From contig BJOX01000254.1 in NCBI GenBank assembly GCA_009731375.1, forward strand, positions 516,286 to 537,536: a DNA stretch of 21,251 nucleotides, given 5' to 3'. Positions 16,578-21,251 of the stretch are shown here, piece after piece; the first letter of the stretch is position 1; each line of letters opens with the position of its first letter. Under the pieces are notes generated by a model. The model had not been told where the DNA came from. It ran no database searches and saw only the letters and a list, made by a program, of their open reading frames with translations. The translations under genes were made by a program, and so were the position numbers. Origin of the DNA: Paulinella micropora (lineage: Eukaryota > Cercozoa > Imbricatea > Euglyphida).

Positions 16578-17087
16578 CTTAGTATATATTCGACAAGTTT
16601 ATATTATTTTAATTATTTTAAATAATAAATCGTCATAAACCCCTGATATGTCCTAAAATGTTGTTAAAAACCACTTGGCCAGTTGTTGTCAATAGTAGCA
16701 GTGTGAGAGAGAATATTTTTGTTTGTATTAATGAAGGCCAAGTGTCCGAGTCCAACCAACCCGCGGGCGGAATTTTTAAAGGTGTATAGTATAGAGTACC
16801 CCCACACCTCGGAAAATTTACTATTTCTTAATAAAAGGTTGGACAGGTTGGGCAAGTTAAAATTTAGTTAATAGAAAGAAGAATAATGTAATAAATACCG
16901 AAATTTAATACCGAAAAAGTGTCCAACCTCGTAAGGGGCGGGTCGGACACGGCCAACCTTGGGGTTGGACACATATAAATAAGATTATTTTCATTCCCCT
17001 GCTCTTATATATCACTCACATAACAAAATGATATCGTAAGGGTCAATATATATTAAATATAAGGGTCAATATTACTATAAAGCAATA
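16578..17087. other. Intergenic region with repeated TTGGAC/GTCCAA sites
   Basis: No gene is seen here. The motif GGTTGGAC, or its complement or near variants, recurs at about 16743-16760, 16838-16845, 16921-16928, 16941-16950 and 16963-16970, and once at 16494-16502 inside the recombinase start. A perfect inverted pair GTGTCCAACC/GGTTGGACAC (16919-16928 and 16963-16972) and a CACTTGGCC/GGCCAAGTG pair (16672-16680 and 16736-16744) are present. GC-rich islands stand out in an AT-rich region. It could be a recombinase target, an origin or a regulatory array. Confidence 0.6.
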
Positions 17088-17680
17088 ATGCCAACCGCAT
17101 CCGAACAATACGCAAACCGACAGAAGTATATCTCACAAAAATATGGAGATAGTTTCGCATTTTTAAGAATGCAAAAATACCAAAGGGAATATTATCAACA
17201 GAATAAAGAAAGAATAGCACAAAGGAAGAAGCAATATCGCCAAGAAAATAAGGACAAGATAAAGGAATACAATAAAGCATATCATGAAAGGAAAAGAAAT
17301 ATAACTAAAAACCCACTTACTGAAAAACAGAAAAAGCAAAAAGAATATTATGAGAAGAATAAAGACAAGATAAGGGAATATAAAAAAAAATATAAAAAAA
17401 AGAAGAAAGAAGAATTACAGCAGAAAAGGAAGCAATATCGCCAAGAAAATAAGGACAAGATAAAGGAATACAATAAAGCATATTATGAAAGGAAAGGAAA
17501 TATAACTAAAACCCACTTACTGAAAAACAGAAAAAGCAAAAAGAATACATGAAGAAATACAACGAGCAACGAAGGAAACTTAAAGAACAATATGAAAAAA
17601 AATATCGCGAAAAAGCAGATAAGAATATGGATAGATGGACTGGTTATTTTAACGAAAACAGAAAGCCGATCCCTTTTTAA
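17088..17680 (+). pseudogene. Lys/Glu-rich coiled-coil repeat protein, frameshifted
   Basis: ATG 17088 opens a frame that stops at 17552. It is built of KKQYRQENKDKIKEYNKAY-type units, very like the tail of the GIY-YIG protein at 5.0-5.3 kb but without the nuclease domain. A near-identical DNA unit occurs twice, at 17231-17347 and 17432-17547. Copy one has five A (17307-17311) where copy two has four (17508-17511), and the frame is lost there. The lost frame then runs open to TAA 17678-17680 and encodes a credible helical end (MDRWTGYFNENRKPIPF). The ancestral gene is therefore 17088-17680 with one deleted A. Confidence 0.65.
17231..17547. repeat. Tandem duplication inside the coiled-coil gene
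   Basis: Copies at 17231-17347 and 17432-17547 differ at only a few positions over about 117 bp, including the one-base A-run difference that breaks the frame. Confidence 0.9.
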
Positions 17681-17837
17681 TCGCGTTGGTGAAAATAATA
17701 TCGTTAGCCCTGTAGCGGATACACCAATTTTGGTCAAAAAGGATTTTTTTTGCCGATCGTCCAAGGAGAAAAGCAAAAAGTAAAACTCTTTTTTTCTCCC
17801 TTAGTCGTGTGGCTATCGCCCCCATTTGCTGTGTTTG

Positions 17838-18247
17838 ATGATCATTTATGTATATGGACAAGTCTATTCAAGTATTAAATACAAGCACTAAAAAATATGG
17901 AAACACTCTTATGTTTTACAAAAACAAACCTATGTTTTACGAAAACACGCCTTTGTTTTGACAAAAATACAGAAAACAAAGCACACTAAGGCTTATTTAG
18001 ACAAAATAACGACAATTTCATATATAAATGAAATTTAATATATATATTTTTAGAATAAAAAATATGAAATTGTCGTTATTTTGTCTAAATAAGCCTTAGT
18101 GTGCTTTGTTTTCTGTATTTTTGTCAAAACAAAGGCGTGTTTTCGTAAAACATAGGTTTGTTTTTGTAAAACATAAGAGTGTTTCCATATTTTTTAGTGC
18201 TTGTATTTAATACTTGAATAGACTTGTCCATATACATAAATGATCAT
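17838..18247. repeat. Perfect foldback: 186-bp arms, 38-nt loop
   Basis: Bases 17838-18023 are the exact reverse complement of 18062-18247; the loop 18024-18061 is A/T-rich. The arms contain about three degenerate 21-22-bp units around TATGTTTTAC (17909-17975). The foldback separates the AT-rich viral block from intron-like microsatellite DNA. It could be a viral genome end captured as a hairpin, a foldback transposon, a repair product, or an assembly inversion. No coding sequence lies within it. Confidence 0.95.
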
Positions 18248-18508
18248 ATATACATACATATTACATACATGCATACATACATATGGTGTGTACGTACATA
18301 TGTCATATTTGCAGCGTGCGTATGTGTGCAGCGTGAGTATGTGTATGCATTCATGCCTGTAATATATGTGCATGTACGAATATACAAGGAAGTTGACATG
18401 GATGCAGCATCTACCTATTTTGTTGCTGTCTATTGTTATTGTTGTTATTGTTGTTGTTGTGATTGCTGTTGTTGTTGTTGTTGTCAATGTGTCTGGTGTG
18501 TGTGGCAG
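18248..18508. repeat. Microsatellite-rich intron-like DNA
   Basis: ATAC/ATGC-type repeats (18248-18300), GTATGTGTG tracts and a TTG/TTA array (18420-18483) lead into GTGTGTGGCAG, a splice acceptor at 18506-18508. This looks like the end of a host intron upstream of the CENPV-like exon. No gene is seen. Confidence 0.6.
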
Positions 18509-19345
18509 GTTCGATCTGTCGGCAGAAGGGCAACCAGCACGTGATCGTGCCGCGCGCCAACTTCAAGCTGCTGGCCAAGACAACATCACCACCTACAGGC
18601 AAGACTAATACATCAAGCTACGTGTCTATTTGTTTGCATCTATCTCTGCCTGTTGTGTGTGCGCTGTGTGCAGTTTCAACACGCACCGCGCGAAGCACAC
18701 TTTCTGTAAGACCTGTGGCGTCCAGTCCTTCTACACCCCGCGCTCCAGCCCCGACGGCATTGGTAGCCTGCACACTATATACATGTATCATGTATGTAAA
18801 AAAATGCACGCCCCCCCCCCTCACACATACATACACACACATCTACCCCACCTTCCCCCTCTAAGAATGTGGAGCCGCTTGAAGGGGGGGGGGGGGAGTC
18901 AAAACATGCAAGAAAATGTCGAAAGTTTCAACACATTTGGCCTGGCCCTTTTGAAAATCTGCCTCAAAAGTCAAATGTTGGCAATGTTGGCATTTTTGGA
19001 CCTGGAATATTTTCCTCCTAAGGACCCAAAACTTTGGATAACTTGCAGCGTTATTAGGCTTTTTCTTGGCCAGTGGTGGGTCACCATCTCCACCGACATA
19101 CACGTGTAACATACATGCATGCAGGTATATGTTCAAGTGTATGTACTTGGGTAAGTGGCGCAGGCACTGCGCATGCCGCGATGCTGTGCGCTGGTTATGA
19201 ACGGTGCGATTGGTGCTGCTGCTGCTAGGTGTGCATATCCACTCCATCGCCGCAGACCATCTCCGGCATCACCACCAAGCGCTTCGACGGCCAGAGCTGG
19301 GAAAAGGTCACTTCCCGCGCCCCGCTGTTGCCCCGGGGTGCGTGA
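18509..19345 (+). pseudogene. Host CENPV/GFA-family gene fragment (three exon-like pieces)
   Basis: Exon-like pieces at 18509-18598, 18674-18762 and 19256-19345 encode SICRQKGNQHVIVP, FNTHRAKHTFCKTCGVQSFY with TPRSSPDG, and ITTKRFDGQSWEKV. These match in order the zinc-binding GFA domain of CENPV-like proteins, with the C-S-I-C and C-x-x-C ligands. Intron one (18599-18673) is 75 bp with a GC donor (ACAG/GCAAG) and AG acceptor. A GT follows piece two at 18763 and CAG precedes piece three. Piece one needs a one-base shift (after CTGGCCAAG) to join piece two in frame. The segment that should hold the HCLD motif is missing, and the N-terminal exon is absent. It is thus a captured or stranded, inactive host gene fragment. 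Confidence 0.65.
18763..19255. other. Non-coding stretch within the host gene fragment
   Basis: It contains CACACA/CATACA tracts, a C run near 18811 and a G run near 18886. The unique segment 18900-19110 has no convincing ORF and might be a small inserted repeat. A CTG tract at about 19216-19226 precedes piece three. Confidence 0.4.
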
Positions 19346-19564
19346 TCTCCCTCTCTCCCTCCCTCCTTCACACACACACACACAAACACACTCGCTTACT
19401 TGCTTGCTTGCTCGCTCGCTGTCGCTCTCTTTCTATGATGTATACCAATTATACATTTGCATGTATGCATATAGCTTGCAGTATACTATGTTTTACACAC
19501 ACACACATATACATGTATTACAGTATCTGGAATGATATATTCTTTCTGTGTACGTACATAGTCT
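19346..19564. repeat. CT/CA/GCTT simple-repeat stretch
   Basis: CTCCCTCC, a CACACACA tract (about 19369-19392), CTTGCTTGCTCGCTCG and a second CA tract (19495-19506) fill the region between the host fragment and the last ORF. No gene is seen. Confidence 0.6.
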
Positions 19565-20992
19565 ATGTACTATCTTTTTCGATTGCCATCGAATTCTGCC
19601 ATAAGATACTGCACACACCCATATGATATCAAGCGATCTATCGGATTTTCGCGCCCGACTTTCTCCTTTTTCGCGGATCTGCCGGCGAACTATTTCGCAA
19701 ACATGGACATGACAATTTGTTATACGGACAAATATCATCCCATCCTCCCGACAGACCAGTGGGATGTAAGTCCCAATCCAGGCATGCTCGCGCGCCTCTT
19801 CACTGATAGCCCGGACAGAGAAATATTAGAGCAAAAGCTGAACCTGTTAAATCAACCTTCCTTATTTATGGAAGCGCGATGGACCAGGGGTATAGACACT
19901 TTAGCCCCGGTACAGGACTATCTTCTTCGGAATCTGCCTTCTTCGGCACACGACCAGAAGTGGTACTGTACAACCATAGCCAATGTCCCCTTTTTCGTAC
20001 AGGTGCAGACAGAGGTGCGGGCACTGCAGCATATGCTCAACGTGCCGGCTTACGAGGAAACCCAGGTCGTAGTGCACCCAAACACGTATTCACCTTGTCT
20101 TGCAGACATCTTGAATATGTATTCGAGGGCACTGCGTGCCAAGGGTTACCCCTACGGTGTCCCATCCATACAGGACGAAAAGGATATCAAGGAAACGATA
20201 CCAAACATCGTGCGCCTCGATCTCGCCTCGACCTATCTTGGCACTCGGGTAGACCTCCGGGATCCACGTGATATAGCGGCCTATCTAAACCTTCCGCTAG
20301 TCCCCGTTGATTCTGGTTGGGAGTCAGTCTCTTCCTGGAACACACATTGCCGTCTTGAGTTTGCGATGCTTCAAAACGTCATCCTTCAGCAGGACGCGGA
20401 CATGTTTTCCACGAACGGGCAACTTCCCCCCGCTCCGGTGACTGGAAGGCCGGAGACGACCTATCCAGTCATCAGGCTCTCCAAGACTTTGGACCACCGA
20501 TGGAAAGTCAGAGCTCGGCAGGATCCCACCCCTTCGCCCTTTTCACCGGCTGCCCCCACATCATTATCGCAAGCATCATCGACATACTTTTCATCATCGT
20601 CATCATCGTCATCATCGTCATCATCGTCATCATCGTCATCATCTTCCTCACAGGGTCCTCCCACACTTCCTTCCGCGGTGTCAGCCGTGGAAGGAGCGCA
20701 TGCTATACGATTTACAATCACAGGTCCTAGCCGACGTCACGCCTCTGGGGATTTCAGATCCCTTCCTCACGCGCCTCTCGGAGTCAGCTGGAGGAAGGGT
20801 CTCCGTCTGATCGCATCTCCTTCTCTCCGCGCATTTCATCCCGCTCGAATCCACGCGGCCTCTCATCTGCTGATTCGAGATCACAGCGGCGATTGGAATA
20901 CAGTAGAGCGCGTGATGAGGATGAGAAGAGAAAGAGGAATACAACAAAGGAATCGGCCAAGGTGGGGGGGTCACTTTTTCCTAAATTTGTAA
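19565..20992 (+). CDS. Unknown 475-codon protein of the right arm
   Basis: ATG 19565 opens the frame. The more protein-like start is ATG 19703 (MDMTICYTDKYHP), because the preceding residues look like translated non-coding DNA. Up to about 20520 the sequence is a well-mixed globular protein (DQKWYCTTIANVPFFVQVQ, RLDLASTYLGTRVDLRDP). Then a Ser tract from an ATCATCGTC microsatellite follows. Beyond about 20650 the annotated frame is Arg/His/Pro-heavy, while the other plus frames look more natural: WKERMLYDLQSQVLADV near 20690-20740, and an Arg/Asp/Glu/Lys-rich end near 20870-20940. The C-terminus has probably been frameshifted around the repeat. The frame ends 50 bases inside the right terminal repeat. 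No transposase motif or family is recognised. It may be the outer element's own gene. Confidence 0.5.
   Translation: MYYLFRLPSNSAIRYCTHPYDIKRSIGFSRPTFSFFADLPANYFANMDMTICYTDKYHPILPTDQWDVSPNPGMLARLFTDSPDREILEQKLNLLNQPSLFMEARWTRGIDTLAPVQDYLLRNLPSSAHDQKWYCTTIANVPFFVQVQTEVRALQHMLNVPAYEETQVVVHPNTYSPCLADILNMYSRALRAKGYPYGVPSIQDEKDIKETIPNIVRLDLASTYLGTRVDLRDPRDIAAYLNLPLVPVDSGWESVSSWNTHCRLEFAMLQNVILQQDADMFSTNGQLPPAPVTGRPETTYPVIRLSKTLDHRWKVRARQDPTPSPFSPAAPTSLSQASSTYFSSSSSSSSSSSSSSSSSSSSQGPPTLPSAVSAVEGAHAIRFTITGPSRRHASGDFRSLPHAPLGVSWRKGLRLIASPSLRAFHPARIHAASHLLIRDHSGDWNTVERVMRMRRERGIQQRNRPRWGGHFFLNL
20577..20651. repeat. ATCATCGTC microsatellite
   Basis: A near-perfect 9-bp array gives poly-Ser in the plus frame of the right-arm ORF and poly-Asp on the minus strand. 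The minus-strand Asp frame is a shadow. Confidence 0.9.
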
Positions 20993-21251
20993 TGACAAAA
21001 ACATATATTTTCACAACATTCAGGAAATCGATAGAAATCATTTACCTAATTGAGCAATGTATTAAAATGATATTGAAACATGTTTTTATTGATCGGAAGT
21101 CAGTTGGACTTCACCTCCGGAGGTGTGTCGGAACCGGTCCAAAACCATGTATTTTACATATTTTTCTATCATTTCGTACTGCCGGAACGGATTGCATTGA
21201 TCTAAATGATTGGTCCTTGCTTTTACAATGCTTACTAATCGTTTTGCGCTT
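20943..21251. repeat. Right terminal inverted repeat (309 bp)
   Basis: Exact reverse complement of 1-309, including the 14-bp palindrome at 21112-21125. It contains the last codons and stop (20990-20992) of the right-arm ORF. Confidence 0.97.

Noticed and set aside
17231-17547. Repeats considered as a CRISPR array
   Set aside because: Only two long units encoding a coiled-coil protein; no short regularly spaced repeats.
17838-18247. Hairpin as a transcription terminator or structural RNA gene
   Set aside because: Arms of 186 bp with perfect identity are far longer than such structures need, and no conserved RNA features are visible.
18224-18864. Plus-strand frames rich in Cys, Tyr, Val or Leu
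   Set aside because: They are translated TTG and ATAC microsatellites and intron DNA. Only the short CENPV-like exon pieces within them are meaningful.
20461-20721. Minus-strand poly-Asp frame
   Set aside because: Product of the ATCATCGTC microsatellite on the opposite strand.

Overview
The window is a eukaryotic element bounded by perfect 309-bp terminal inverted repeats (1-309 and 20943-21251). Inside it sits a block of genes from a Polinton-like virus (PLV). The ends match the window edges, so no flanking DNA is available to look for a target-site duplication. The host is a eukaryote, because a spliced gene fragment with intron-like microsatellites lies at 18.5-19.3 kb. I cannot name the lineage.

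Left arm (1-about 4.88 kb): this part is richer in GC. It carries leftward Ser-rich or charged reading frames, GCT/GGT microsatellites, degenerate tandem duplications and one assembly gap (1892-1901). The gap is flanked by the same about 42-bp sequence on both sides. The best protein signal in this arm is a possible HMG-box protein at 4239-4874.

Central AT-rich block (about 4.9-17.7 kb): this is the PLV. In order it holds a GIY-YIG endonuclease, two small genes, a protein with a parvovirus-type phospholipase A2 motif, a broken Pro-rich protein, a HerA/FtsK (A32-like) packaging ATPase, two small proteins, the double-jelly-roll major capsid protein, the penton-like minor capsid protein, a small ORF, a fibre-like protein, two small ORFs, a broken tyrosine recombinase and a Lys/Glu-rich coiled-coil protein. 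The capsid genes and the ATPase core are open. Several other genes carry single-base frameshifts or in-frame stops. No polymerase, primase, helicase or capsid maturation protease was recognised. The block therefore looks like a decaying endogenous virus that can be packaged but is not complete for replication, unless consensus errors explain the indels. A TATAATATAG-like motif recurs just upstream of several start codons.

Right arm (17.8-21.25 kb): a perfect foldback with 186-bp arms (17838-18247) marks the right side of the PLV block. After it come intron-like microsatellites and three exon-like pieces of a CENPV/GFA-family host gene with a frameshift. A 475-codon unknown ORF with a Ser tract then runs into the right terminal repeat.

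The main interest is the nested architecture: capsid-encoding viral DNA, a large foldback and host exons, all enclosed by one pair of identical terminal repeats.
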